A DNA stretch of 13,295 bases from Gemmatimonadales bacterium UBA7835 (GTDB lineage Bacteria; Gemmatimonadota; Gemmatimonadetes; Longimicrobiales; Gaopeijiaceae): assembly GCA_002500925.1 (NCBI GenBank), contig DLTN01000125.1, positions 3,524 to 16,818 on the forward strand, written 5' to 3'. The notes beneath the pieces are model-generated. The model did no database searches and was not told the DNA's origin. It saw only the letters and a program-made list of their open reading frames with translations. The translations under genes and the position numbers were made by a program. Each line of letters starts with the position of its first letter. Positions within the stretch are counted from its first letter, which is position 1. This document shows, piece after piece, positions 6,562-13,295 of the stretch.

Positions 6562-7812
6562 TTAGGTGTGGATGGCTGCCAGTAAGGCTTCAGCAGTCAT
6601 TCGTCCGGAGCGAAGGGCGCCTTGTGTCGATCCGAAATCCGAGTAATCCCCAGTGACCCATGCGCCGCAGGAGGTCCTTTGAGGCGGACGAGTACTTTCG
6701 AACCCTGGGGGGTGCCGAGGAAGAGCGTGAGGGATTCTATAGGTCCTCAGGTGTTCCCAGTCACTAACGCCCGAACCGAACCAACGCGTGAGTTGGGTTT
6801 GAGCGGACTCATGAAAGCTGGCCGGGTCTTCTGTTTCTTTGTCGACACCTGACACCGCTATCAAATGCCGTCCTTCGCTGGCGTAGGTAGTCGAGACTTT
6901 GCTCATCACGGCGACGTGGTTGGCAGGTCCAGTGCCTTCTCCGTCAAGAATCAGGATGGGTTCATTGATAGGTGCTTTGGCAGCTGAGAAGTAGGAAGTG
7001 ATCGCCGCCTTTGATTCGGGCGCCTTAATGTCTGAAAGGGCGGCAGCGGCTTCTCCGTCGGTGGCCAATACAACGTAGTCTGCTGCGATCGCTGATCCGT
7101 CATCAAGTGTTACTGCCTCATTACTGATACTTCTTACTGTCGTGTTCACCTTTACAAGAGCTCCAAGTGGTTCGGCTATCTGTTCTGGAAGGCGCTGAAT
7201 CCCGAAGGCGGGAACGGCCGCGTCTCCAGCTGCAAAGCATCGGAAGTAGTACCGGAAGAGGCTCGCGCTCGTTTTGAGATCTCGCTCAAGAAAGACGCCT
7301 CCGAGGAAGGGGCGAAAGAACTGGTCAATGAAGGCTTCCGAAAAGCCTTCTTGGCGTAATTCGTCTTCTGTAGTCCGGTCTGGACCGTCGAAGGCCATTT
7401 TTGCTGGGCGCCTCAGGAGCCGCTGGCGGAGCAGTGCAACGCGGAGCTTGTCCTCGATGGTACCTACTCTTGCTAAAATCGATGTCGGCAGTGCTGTTGG
7501 ATTCCGAAACGGATCTCCGAGGCGCTCCAGTCTTTTGCCAGTCCAGATCAGGCTTCCTGGTTTAAATCTCTGAAGGTCTAGAGCGTTGAGGTTGGCGGAC
7601 CTATTTAGCTCCTCATAGGCGGTCAGCAGGACTTGGAATCCTCGATCCAATATGAATCCCTCTACCTGATCGCTGCGCATTCTGCCCCCAACAGCATCAG
7701 AGGAGTCTAGAACTACTAGATCGATGCCTTCGGCCTGAAGCAGTCGCGCGCAAGCTAGACCTGAGAGGCCTGCACCGACGATGACGACATCTGTGCGCTG
7801 AGGGATTTCCAT
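6562..7812 (-). CDS. FAD-dependent oxidoreductase, amine oxidase/phytoene desaturase superfamily
   Basis: Flavoprotein of 416 residues, probably cytoplasmic or membrane-associated, substrate unknown. The N-terminal Rossmann motif is VVIVGAGLSGLACARLL (Gly13, 15, 18), followed by an acidic ribose-binding residue (Asp36) and VGGRMRSD at 41-48, the signature of amine oxidase, protoporphyrinogen oxidase and carotenoid desaturase relatives. FRPFLGGVFLERDL lies mid-protein. The C-terminus has TGDYSDFGSTQGALRSGR, the second FAD-contact motif. It is a full-length member of a subgroup widespread in bacteria and chloroplast-bearing lineages with no settled reaction. It is transcribed away from the photolyase operon and converges on the CcmH-like gene. 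A -35/-10 pair lies just upstream and no ribosome binding site is visible. I am sure of the superfamily, not of the substrate. Confidence 0.88.
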   Translation of the reverse strand: MEIPQRTDVVIVGAGLSGLACARLLQAEGIDLVVLDSSDAVGGRMRSDQVEGFILDRGFQVLLTAYEELNRSANLNALDLQRFKPGSLIWTGKRLERLGDPFRNPTALPTSILARVGTIEDKLRVALLRQRLLRRPAKMAFDGPDRTTEDELRQEGFSEAFIDQFFRPFLGGVFLERDLKTSASLFRYYFRCFAAGDAAVPAFGIQRLPEQIAEPLGALVKVNTTVRSISNEAVTLDDGSAIAADYVVLATDGEAAAALSDIKAPESKAAITSYFSAAKAPINEPILILDGEGTGPANHVAVMSKVSTTYASEGRHLIAVSGVDKETEDPASFHESAQTQLTRWFGSGVSDWEHLRTYRIPHALPRHPPGFESTRPPQRTSCGAWVTGDYSDFGSTQGALRSGRMTAEALLAAIHT

Positions 7813-7823
7813 GGTGCTGTGTG

Positions 7824-7851
7824 TTTATAAAATGTTTATGTTAATGGACAA
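7824..7851 (-). promoter_or_regulatory. Sigma-70-like promoter of the FAD oxidoreductase
   Basis: On the minus strand, TTGTCC (7846-7851) and TATAAA (7824-7829) are separated by 16 bp in an AT-rich spacer. The -10 box ends only 11 nt before the ATG, so the transcript would have a leader of only a few bases, consistent with the missing ribosome binding site. Confidence 0.5.
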
Positions 7852-7923
7852 TATTACGCGCCTATTGCGGTATGTCTAGGAATATGTTTAAGTCGTGTTC
7901 AATAAAATCAGTATTTCTAACCA

Positions 7924-7929
7924 AAGAGG
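7924..7929 (+). promoter_or_regulatory. Ribosome binding site setting the DoxX-like start at TTG 7938
   Basis: AAGAGG lies 8 nt before an in-frame TTG at 7938. The upstream in-frame ATG at 7872 has no comparable site. The TTG start also gives a protein that begins directly with a membrane helix. Confidence 0.5.
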
Positions 7930-7937
7930 TCTACAGC

Positions 7938-8309
7938 TTGTCGAGATTTGCTATTCTCCTGCAAGTGATCATTGCAGCGGGGATTTTCAACGTTTGGGTT
8001 CTTCGTCGAGGTCGCCCTACCAACTATCGGCCTGATGGTGCGTCAAATATCTCCGAGGAATTCGCCCGTTACGGATTTTCGGATGCTTTTCGCCGTACGA
8101 TTGGAACGACCAAGCTCACTTTAGCAGCGCTCTTACTGCTTGGTACAGCTTATGCTCCGCTCGCTGTTGGCGCTGCCTCGGGGATGGCGATCTTGATGTG
8201 TGGCGCCGTAGCTGCACACGTGAAAGTTCGTGACCCGATGATCAAATCTATCCCGGCTCTACTCATGCTGTTGATGTCGACGGCGGTAGTCGTCGTTCGA
8301 GTGGGATGA
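7938..8309 (+). CDS. DoxX-like small membrane protein
   Basis: Inner-membrane protein of about 123 residues with four predicted helices (roughly 3-21, 57-74, 76-95 and 103-121). It resembles the DoxX-like family in its IGTTKLTLAALLLLG segment at the second helix and a His (AAHVKV) after the third. The biochemical function of the family is poorly defined; some members relate to respiration or redox stress. The start is set at TTG 7938 from a good ribosome binding site; an ATG at 7872 would add 22 residues. It begins a compact rightward run, and its stop overlaps the next gene by 4 bp. That next gene is another small membrane protein, so the two may form a complex. Membrane location is clear; the family call is moderate and the role unknown. 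Confidence 0.7.
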   Translation: MSRFAILLQVIIAAGIFNVWVLRRGRPTNYRPDGASNISEEFARYGFSDAFRRTIGTTKLTLAALLLLGTAYAPLAVGAASGMAILMCGAVAAHVKVRDPMIKSIPALLMLLMSTAVVVVRVG

Positions 8310-8728
8310 ACGCGCTCAGCGTGCACCTGGTCTCGACCCTTTTCATGGCGGGTCTCATCGTATTTGTGCAGGTCGTGCACTATCCGCTGATGGCCAAGGT
8401 GGGCGCCACCTCATGGGTTGCGTACGAAACCGAACACACTGTTCGCACTGGATGGGTTGTGATTCCGCCAATGTTCGCCGAGCTGTTCTCTGCTTTCTGG
8501 ATTTTTACTGATGCCTCCACGGAGCGGACACAGGGTGTCGCTCTATTGGGACTTGTGCTTTTAGCCGTGATTTGGCTTTCTACGGCCATTCTCCAAGCTC
8601 CTGCACACAAGGAGTTGTCGCGCGGATATGACGATAAAGTTCATCGCCGGTTGGTCCGATCGAACTGGATTAGAACTTTTGCTTGGCTCGCAAGGGTTCC
8701 GATAGCGGTCACGCTAGCCTTTGCCTGA
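8306..8728 (+). CDS. Conserved small integral membrane protein, photolyase-associated
   Basis: Membrane protein of 140 residues with four helices (about 4-26, 50-70, 77-98 and 121-139). Distinctive stretches are FVQVVHYPLM after the first helix, VIPPMFAELFSAFWIF in the second, VIWLSTAILQAPAHKEL at the third, and LVRSNWIRTFAWLARV at the last. The conserved-looking His, Pro, Glu, Trp and Arg residues inside or beside helices suggest an active or cofactor-binding membrane protein rather than a passive one. I recognise this as a type of conserved hypothetical protein found beside photolyase genes, but cannot name a function. It starts in a 4-bp overlap with the DoxX-like gene and ends 37 bp before the photolyase, which implies co-expression. 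Confidence 0.78.
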   Translation: MNALSVHLVSTLFMAGLIVFVQVVHYPLMAKVGATSWVAYETEHTVRTGWVVIPPMFAELFSAFWIFTDASTERTQGVALLGLVLLAVIWLSTAILQAPAHKELSRGYDDKVHRRLVRSNWIRTFAWLARVPIAVTLAFA

Positions 8729-8753
8729 CGAGGCTGAGCGGTATGATCGAGTC

Positions 8754-8758
8754 GAGGG
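8754..8758 (+). promoter_or_regulatory. Ribosome binding site deciding the photolyase start
   Basis: GAGGG is 7 nt upstream of GTG 8766. It favours that start over the in-frame TTG at 8721. Confidence 0.6.
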
Positions 8759-8765
8759 TCAGAAA

Positions 8766-10292
8766 GTGAAACCGAAACACGTGCTGGTACTCCCCGACCA
8801 GCTGACCGATCAGGTCGGTCCGCTCTCATTAGGAGAGCCGGGTTTCACGAGTGTCTTGATGATAGAGTCGCGGGCATTTGCAGACGGGCTCTCGCATCAC
8901 AAGAAAAAGTTGGCGGTGGTCTTTTCGGCCATGAGGCACTTCGCAGCCTCTCTACGGGCGAACGGATTCGATGTCATCTATCTCCAGCCAGCCGATTTCC
9001 CCCAAGGTATTTCCGACTACTTGCGTCTCCATCCAGGCGTCACGATTGACCTGATGGAACCCTCGGACTGGGGTATGCGAGGTGAGCTTGTTGGTGCCGC
9101 CGAGCTTGCCGGAGGGGAGATCAGAGTGGCTCCCAATGAATTATGGCTGACTACGAAAGAGGAGTTCGATGTCTGGGCTGCGGATCGAAAGAGTCTTCGG
9201 CTCGAGTACTTCTATCGAGCTATGCGTGCCGCTCGTGGCTGGCTAATGGATGGCGACAAACCCTCTGGAGGCAAGTGGAACTATGATGCAGACAATCGTC
9301 AGGTGCCCAAGGCTGGCCATCGATTCCCGCCCATCCCTTGTTTTGAGCCAGATGAGACGACCCAAGCCGTTCTCCGCGAAGTCAACGAATCCTGGCCGGG
9401 TCATTTCGGTGATATAGATGATTTCGATTGGCCGGTCACCCGCACTCAGGCGCTCGATGCGTTGGAGGATTTTCTCAAGTATCGGTTGCCAATGTTCGGC
9501 CCATATGAGGATGCCATGGTCGATGGGGAAGACGTCCTTTACCACAGTCTTCTCAGTGTCCCACTTAACCTAGGCCTCCTTCATCCGCTTGAGGTTTGCG
9601 AACAAGCGCTCAAGCGTGCGGAAGACCCAACGAACGAAATCGGGCTCGCTTCCATAGAAGGCTTCATCCGCCAAGTCTTGGGTTGGAGAGAGTTCGTGCG
9701 GCATGTCTATCGGACTGGTATGCCTAGACTCCGTCAATCAAACGGACTTCAGGCACACCGACCGCTTCCGGGTTTCTACTGGTCGGGTGACACCCCAATG
9801 CGCTGTCTAAATCAGTGTGTGGAACAGGTCTCGCGATCAGGGCACGCGCATCACATTCAGAGACTGATGGTTCTTGGCAACTTCGCGCTGATCGCAGGGG
9901 TTGATCCGGTAGAACTAAATGACTGGTTCTTAGCGACTTTTGTAGATGCCCTCGATTGGGTAGTCACACCTAACGTCATGGGTATGAGTCAGTTCTCTGA
10001 CCTCGGGTCCTTTACCTCGAAGCCATACGCCGCCAGCGGCAAGTATATTGACCGGATGAGTGACTACTGCTCCTCGTGCGTCTACGATGTGAAGTCGGTT
10101 TCTGCTGAGAACAGCTGCCCATTCAACAGTCTTTATTGGTCATTCATAGACCGGCATCAGGAGCGCTGGACCACGAATCACCGCATGGCAATGATTACGA
10201 GTGTCTGGGCCAAGAGGGACATGAAGGTAAGGAGTCAGATTTTGGAACGCGCGGATGATGTGTTAGGTCGTCTCTCACAAGGTATGCTCTGA
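8766..10292 (+). CDS. phrB: FeS-containing cryptochrome/photolyase (prokaryotic (6-4) photolyase type)
   Basis: Light-driven DNA repair flavoprotein of the FeS-BCP/CryPro group, whose studied member, Agrobacterium PhrB, repairs (6-4) photoproducts and carries FAD, a lumazine antenna and a 4Fe-4S cluster. The protein has 508 residues. The N-terminal alpha/beta domain begins VLVLPDQLTDQ. The FAD domain includes RQVLGWREFVRHVY, then AHHIQRLMVLGNFAL (His363), and KPYAASGKYIDRMSDYC. The predicted FeS ligands Cys347, Cys435, Cys438 and Cys451 have exactly the spacing of PhrB Cys350, 438, 441 and 454 as I recall them. The start at GTG 8766 has GAGGG 7 nt upstream; a TTG at 8721 would overlap the previous gene and add 15 atypical residues. 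It lies in a run of rightward genes and ends 4 bp before a TonB receptor. Confidence 0.93.
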   Translation: MKPKHVLVLPDQLTDQVGPLSLGEPGFTSVLMIESRAFADGLSHHKKKLAVVFSAMRHFAASLRANGFDVIYLQPADFPQGISDYLRLHPGVTIDLMEPSDWGMRGELVGAAELAGGEIRVAPNELWLTTKEEFDVWAADRKSLRLEYFYRAMRAARGWLMDGDKPSGGKWNYDADNRQVPKAGHRFPPIPCFEPDETTQAVLREVNESWPGHFGDIDDFDWPVTRTQALDALEDFLKYRLPMFGPYEDAMVDGEDVLYHSLLSVPLNLGLLHPLEVCEQALKRAEDPTNEIGLASIEGFIRQVLGWREFVRHVYRTGMPRLRQSNGLQAHRPLPGFYWSGDTPMRCLNQCVEQVSRSGHAHHIQRLMVLGNFALIAGVDPVELNDWFLATFVDALDWVVTPNVMGMSQFSDLGSFTSKPYAASGKYIDRMSDYCSSCVYDVKSVSAENSCPFNSLYWSFIDRHQERWTTNHRMAMITSVWAKRDMKVRSQILERADDVLGRLSQGML

Positions 10293-10296
10293 GCTC

Positions 10297-12603
10297 ATGC
10301 GGCGGATTCTACTACTCCTTTCTATGTGGCTGGTCACTGCACCAGTCTCTGCGCAGTCCGTAACTGTTCGCGGACGCGTTCTTGATGCTTCCAGTCTTCG
10401 GCCTATCCAAGCCGCGACGCTAACCGTAGTGGAATCGGGCGCCCAAGCGTTGTCAGACCAGTCAGGCCGTTTCTTGATCACGAGCGGGGATCCGGGCTCC
10501 GTGTCAGTTCGGGTCGACGTCCTCGGATACGAATCGGCGCTAGAGACTGACGTGATCCTTAGGACGAGTCGGTCCACGTACGTTGAGTTTCGTCTGGAGC
10601 GCAAAGCGCTCGAACTCGAAGGGATTGTGGTCGGTGCACCGGCGTTCCGAGTTCTTGAGGCGGCTCCCGTTTCAACACAGCTCCTCTCGAACCAAGAGTT
10701 GAGGCGGACACCCGGAGGCCTTCAGGACGTGTCGCGCACGTTGCTCTCATTGCCTGGGGTGCTAGGTGGAGTGGATAACCGCAATGACCTACTAGTTAGA
10801 GGCGGTGGACCTGGAGAAAATGCCTATTACATAGACGGTATTCGTATCCCCCAGATCAATCATTTTGCGACGCAGGGGGCTTCGGGAGGTGCGCTGGGGC
10901 TCGTCAACGTAGACTTCATTAGAGAGACCGAGTTTTTCGCTGGGGCATTCCCTGTGCGATACGGAGACGCACTCAGTTCGGTGCTCAGCATAGAGAACCG
11001 CCCCGGCTCACCAGAAGGCGTGCAAGGCGACTTCACGCTTGGCGCCACTGAAGCTGCTTTGACTTTGGATGGTCCGGCTGGTGATAACTCAAACTGGTTG
11101 TTTAGCGTCCGACGTTCTTATCTCCAGTTCCTTTTCGAAGCGCTTGGGCTACCGATTCGCCCTGACTATTGGGATACGCAGTTCCGCTTCGAGTCCCAGA
11201 TCTCAGACAGGGACCGTCTCGTTCTAGTAGGGATCGGGGCTCTAGATAATTTTGACATTGTCCCACCAGCGATTGGTGATGAGTTCGAGAACTTCGAGAT
11301 TGCCTCAAGGGTCATCGATAACGACCAAAAGAGTTTTACTGCAGGCGCTAGTTGGCGTAGGCTGATCGAAGGAGGTTTTGTAACAACTTCCGTCAGCCAG
11401 TCGAGGAGTCACTTCTCGTTTGAAGATCCTGGAGATGACGGCATCCCGGTGCTGGCTAATGATAGTGAGGAGCTAGACACGCGCCTGACAGTTCAGGGTG
11501 ACTTTGAGTCGAGGTCTGGCCTAACAATGGCTGTCGGATTGGACGCTTCCAGGTCCTCGGTAGAGGCCAGTGTCTTCCAAAGAGCAATACCGGGCGGGGC
11601 TCTCACGGAGGATCTTGCTTGGGATGAGGGTGTCGTGCTCCACAAGCTAAGCGCATTCGCTCAAACGACGGTTGATATAGGCTCTCGAGTGAAGCTGACC
11701 GGAGGGTTGCGGGCGGATGAGGTGTCGACGTTGGATGACGGTTTCGAATTGTCTCCTCGAGGGAGCGTGCTCATCGATCTGGGGTCGGGCGTAACGGCTC
11801 AGGCTGGCGGTGGTCTTTACCACCAAGCCCCTAGCCTCATTGCTTTGTCAGTGAAGGATAATGGTAGGCCTCTCAACCTCAGCCTCCGTCAGCAGAGAAA
11901 TGTACAGGTAGCGAGTGGGGTTTCATGGACCGTGAACCAAGGGTTTCGGCTCTCTGCTGAGGCTTTCTGGAAAGAGTATAGCCGGGTTCCGCTACTGGTC
12001 AGTGATCCAAGGGTGTCCGTATCTAATCTTGGAGGAGACTATGGCTTTGTGGGTGCGGAGCCTCTTATGGATGATGGGACGGGTCGTGCCAGAGGACTGG
12101 AGATTTTTGCGCAGCAGAAGCTTCTGCAGAACGCATATTTCCTCGGTGCCTACACATTGTCATGGAGTGAATTTGCGGGTATGGGTGGTGGGCTGCGCCC
12201 CTCTGCATGGGATCGTCGGCATGCACTGGATCTGACCGGGGGGTATCGGGTCGGTTCGTGGGAATTCGGGTCGAAGCTTCGCGTGCTTTCCGGACTAGCG
12301 ACTACCCCTTGGGACATAGTCGCGTCAGAACAGTCTTATGCTATCACCGGGCGCGGTGTCCCTGACTGGGCGCGGTTAGGTGAAGTGCGGACACCCGGAT
12401 ACGTCCGACTCGACGCCAGAATTGAACGCAGGCTAGACTTCTCTGCATGGAACGCCGTTTTGTTTCTCGATGTGCAAAATGTCCTGAACCGTGAGAACTC
12501 GGTTGGGTTCGCCTACACGGAAGATCCTGCGTTTGAGAATCGCATCAGGCCGATCGATGGCTCTGGCTTACTTCCTACGTTCGGATTTAGCATCGAGTTC
12601 TAG
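10297..12603 (+). CDS. TonB-dependent outer membrane receptor with N-terminal carboxypeptidase-like domain
   Basis: Outer-membrane transporter energised by TonB, ligand unknown. It has 768 residues: a signal peptide (MRRILLLLSMWLVTAPVSA, cleaved before Gln20), a carboxypeptidase-regulatory-like beta domain at about 21-100 (VRGRVLDASSLRPIQAATL and a SGRF segment), a LEGIVVGAP stretch resembling the TonB-box/plug entry, a plug domain at about 115-230 (LLSLPGVLGGVDNRNDLLVR, YIDGIRIP, YGDALSSVL), and a 22-strand-type barrel to the C-terminus, which ends in the aromatic FSIEF expected for BAM recognition. The start is 4 bp after the photolyase stop and has no strong ribosome binding site, so translational coupling is likely. 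A TonB receptor is an unusual partner for a photolyase. No SusD-like partner follows; an M24 peptidase converges from the right. Confidence 0.92.
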   Translation: MRRILLLLSMWLVTAPVSAQSVTVRGRVLDASSLRPIQAATLTVVESGAQALSDQSGRFLITSGDPGSVSVRVDVLGYESALETDVILRTSRSTYVEFRLERKALELEGIVVGAPAFRVLEAAPVSTQLLSNQELRRTPGGLQDVSRTLLSLPGVLGGVDNRNDLLVRGGGPGENAYYIDGIRIPQINHFATQGASGGALGLVNVDFIRETEFFAGAFPVRYGDALSSVLSIENRPGSPEGVQGDFTLGATEAALTLDGPAGDNSNWLFSVRRSYLQFLFEALGLPIRPDYWDTQFRFESQISDRDRLVLVGIGALDNFDIVPPAIGDEFENFEIASRVIDNDQKSFTAGASWRRLIEGGFVTTSVSQSRSHFSFEDPGDDGIPVLANDSEELDTRLTVQGDFESRSGLTMAVGLDASRSSVEASVFQRAIPGGALTEDLAWDEGVVLHKLSAFAQTTVDIGSRVKLTGGLRADEVSTLDDGFELSPRGSVLIDLGSGVTAQAGGGLYHQAPSLIALSVKDNGRPLNLSLRQQRNVQVASGVSWTVNQGFRLSAEAFWKEYSRVPLLVSDPRVSVSNLGGDYGFVGAEPLMDDGTGRARGLEIFAQQKLLQNAYFLGAYTLSWSEFAGMGGGLRPSAWDRRHALDLTGGYRVGSWEFGSKLRVLSGLATTPWDIVASEQSYAITGRGVPDWARLGEVRTPGYVRLDARIERRLDFSAWNAVLFLDVQNVLNRENSVGFAYTEDPAFENRIRPIDGSGLLPTFGFSIEF

Positions 12604-12626
12604 GCGTGTCCCGGTTTGACTAAGCC

Positions 12627-13295
12627 TCAGTTTTCCGAAGAGATGAGGACCCACTCCTCCTGCGGGTCGATCAGCCATTCGGCACCGTCATCGGTGATAA
12701 CCACCATCTCCTCAACCGATATTGTCTTAGTGGTTCCGTCCTCGCTGCTCCACCCGAAGAATCCGTCGAAAGCAAACGTTTGACCTGGTCGTAATTCGCG
12801 AGCGGCATCGCCGAAAGGTGGAGAGCCAAAAGTTGCCCCACCAAGTCTCGGACCTACGTCGTGTGCCCAATAGCCGACGGGGTGACCAGTACTCCATATG
12901 ATCGGTATTGATCGATGCCGCCTTAGGACCTCTCTCTGTGCTCGGTCGACGTCCCAGCCCAGAGCCCCAGGGCGCATTGCGGCCTTGGCGGCCCGACTGG
13001 CTTCACGGGCGTACTGCCACCGCTCCTGCATATCAGACGGCGCTTCGCTTTCTCCGGGTCTCAATACGTATGCGAACCTTTGAATGTCTGACACCCACAC
13101 TCCGTGCACACCGATGCCGAAGTCGGTCTGAATCACGTCACCGGGCATGATGACTTTGTCAGTGGAGTGCGAGTGTCCTCGGTCCGGTCCCGAGTTCACG
13201 TTTGGGTTCTGGTCGGGTGCCCATCCGTCGACAACTCCCAACTCAGCCATCCGAGCTTTGAGGAATCTTGCCACATCGGCGTCAGTGGTTTTACC
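12627..13295 (-). CDS. M24 family metallopeptidase (Xaa-Pro aminopeptidase-like), 5' end outside the window
   Basis: C-terminal 222 or so residues of a pita-bread-fold metalloenzyme. The reading frame stays open to the right edge (GKTTDAD precedes the first internal GTG), and GKTTDADVARFL is a typical mid-protein stretch of the family, so the gene is truncated by the window. Metal ligands by position: Asp in QTDFG (codon 13122-13124), Asp in SDIQR (13086-13088), His in STGHPVG (12882-12884) and Glu in SVEEM (12711-12713). At the remaining ligand position the usual Glu-Pro is replaced by Asp-Gly in TFAFDGFF (12765-12767). The second active-site His is kept in WAHDVGP. The stop is 23 bp from the TonB receptor stop, in convergent orientation. 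It may be a peptidase or a non-hydrolytic or divergent relative; whether it carries a signal peptide cannot be seen. Confidence 0.85.
   Translation of the reverse strand, partial: GKTTDADVARFLKARMAELGVVDGWAPDQNPNVNSGPDRGHSHSTDKVIMPGDVIQTDFGIGVHGVWVSDIQRFAYVLRPGESEAPSDMQERWQYAREASRAAKAAMRPGALGWDVDRAQREVLRRHRSIPIIWSTGHPVGYWAHDVGPRLGGATFGSPPFGDAARELRPGQTFAFDGFFGWSSEDGTTKTISVEEMVVITDDGAEWLIDPQEEWVLISSEN

Noticed and set aside
8721..8765. TTG start at 8721 for the photolyase
   Set aside because: It overlaps the previous gene and adds a charged tail before the conserved VLVLPDQL strand. GTG 8766 has a better ribosome binding site and gives the family's usual length.
7813..10292. Idea that the two membrane proteins plus photolyase form an anti-phage defence system
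   Set aside because: There is no nuclease, NTPase, toxin or sensor domain and no mobile-element context. A DNA-repair or light-response reading is simpler.
1..13295. tRNA, rRNA, CRISPR array, insertion sequence or attachment site
   Set aside because: No cloverleaf-like segment, regularly spaced repeat, transposase or flanking terminal inverted repeat was seen on reading both strands.

Overview
The window is ordinary chromosomal DNA of a Gram-negative bacterium. It has a moderate, slightly GC-rich composition (my estimate), short intergenic gaps and no mobile element, tRNA, rRNA or CRISPR array that I could see. A TonB-dependent receptor with an N-terminal carboxypeptidase-like domain, TRAP transporter parts, an FeS-type photolyase and a cysteine-rich CcmH-like protein together suggest an aquatic or marine heterotroph exposed to light. 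A planktonic Gemmatimonadota-like lineage would fit, but that is inference from gene content and no marker gene proves it.

Left part (1-4117): the two membrane subunits of a TRAP transporter (dctQ, dctM, overlapping by 4 bp) run rightward. They are followed by a small AlkA-type DNA glycosylase on the same strand. The TRAP solute-binding protein lies beyond that on the opposite strand, converging on the glycosylase across a strong hairpin at 2737-2772. The binding protein is of the TakP type (2-oxoacid or monocarboxylate) and carries a Tat signal with a lipobox.

Middle (4118-7812): a gamma-glutamyltransferase with a probable lipoprotein signal diverges from the binding protein. Next comes a CcmH-like cytochrome c biogenesis protein with an unusual cysteine cluster, preceded by a TATAAT hexamer and a perfect 7-bp inverted repeat. 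It converges on an FAD-dependent oxidoreductase of the amine-oxidase/phytoene-desaturase superfamily.

Right part (7813-13295): divergent from the oxidoreductase is a tight rightward run of four genes: a DoxX-like membrane protein, a second small membrane protein, a photolyase whose four predicted FeS ligands have the spacing of the (6-4) photolyase PhrB, and a TonB-dependent receptor starting 4 bp after the photolyase. A divergent M24 metallopeptidase, cut by the right edge, converges on the receptor.

The most notable grouping is the photolyase neighbourhood (FAD oxidoreductase, two orphan membrane proteins, FeS photolyase), which looks like a light or photo-oxidative damage response unit. 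The co-directional TonB receptor is the unexpected member. I do not see a convincing wholly new multi-gene system here. The best leads are the photolyase-linked membrane proteins, the cysteine-rich CcmH variant and the M24 peptidase with an Asp in place of a metal-binding Glu.
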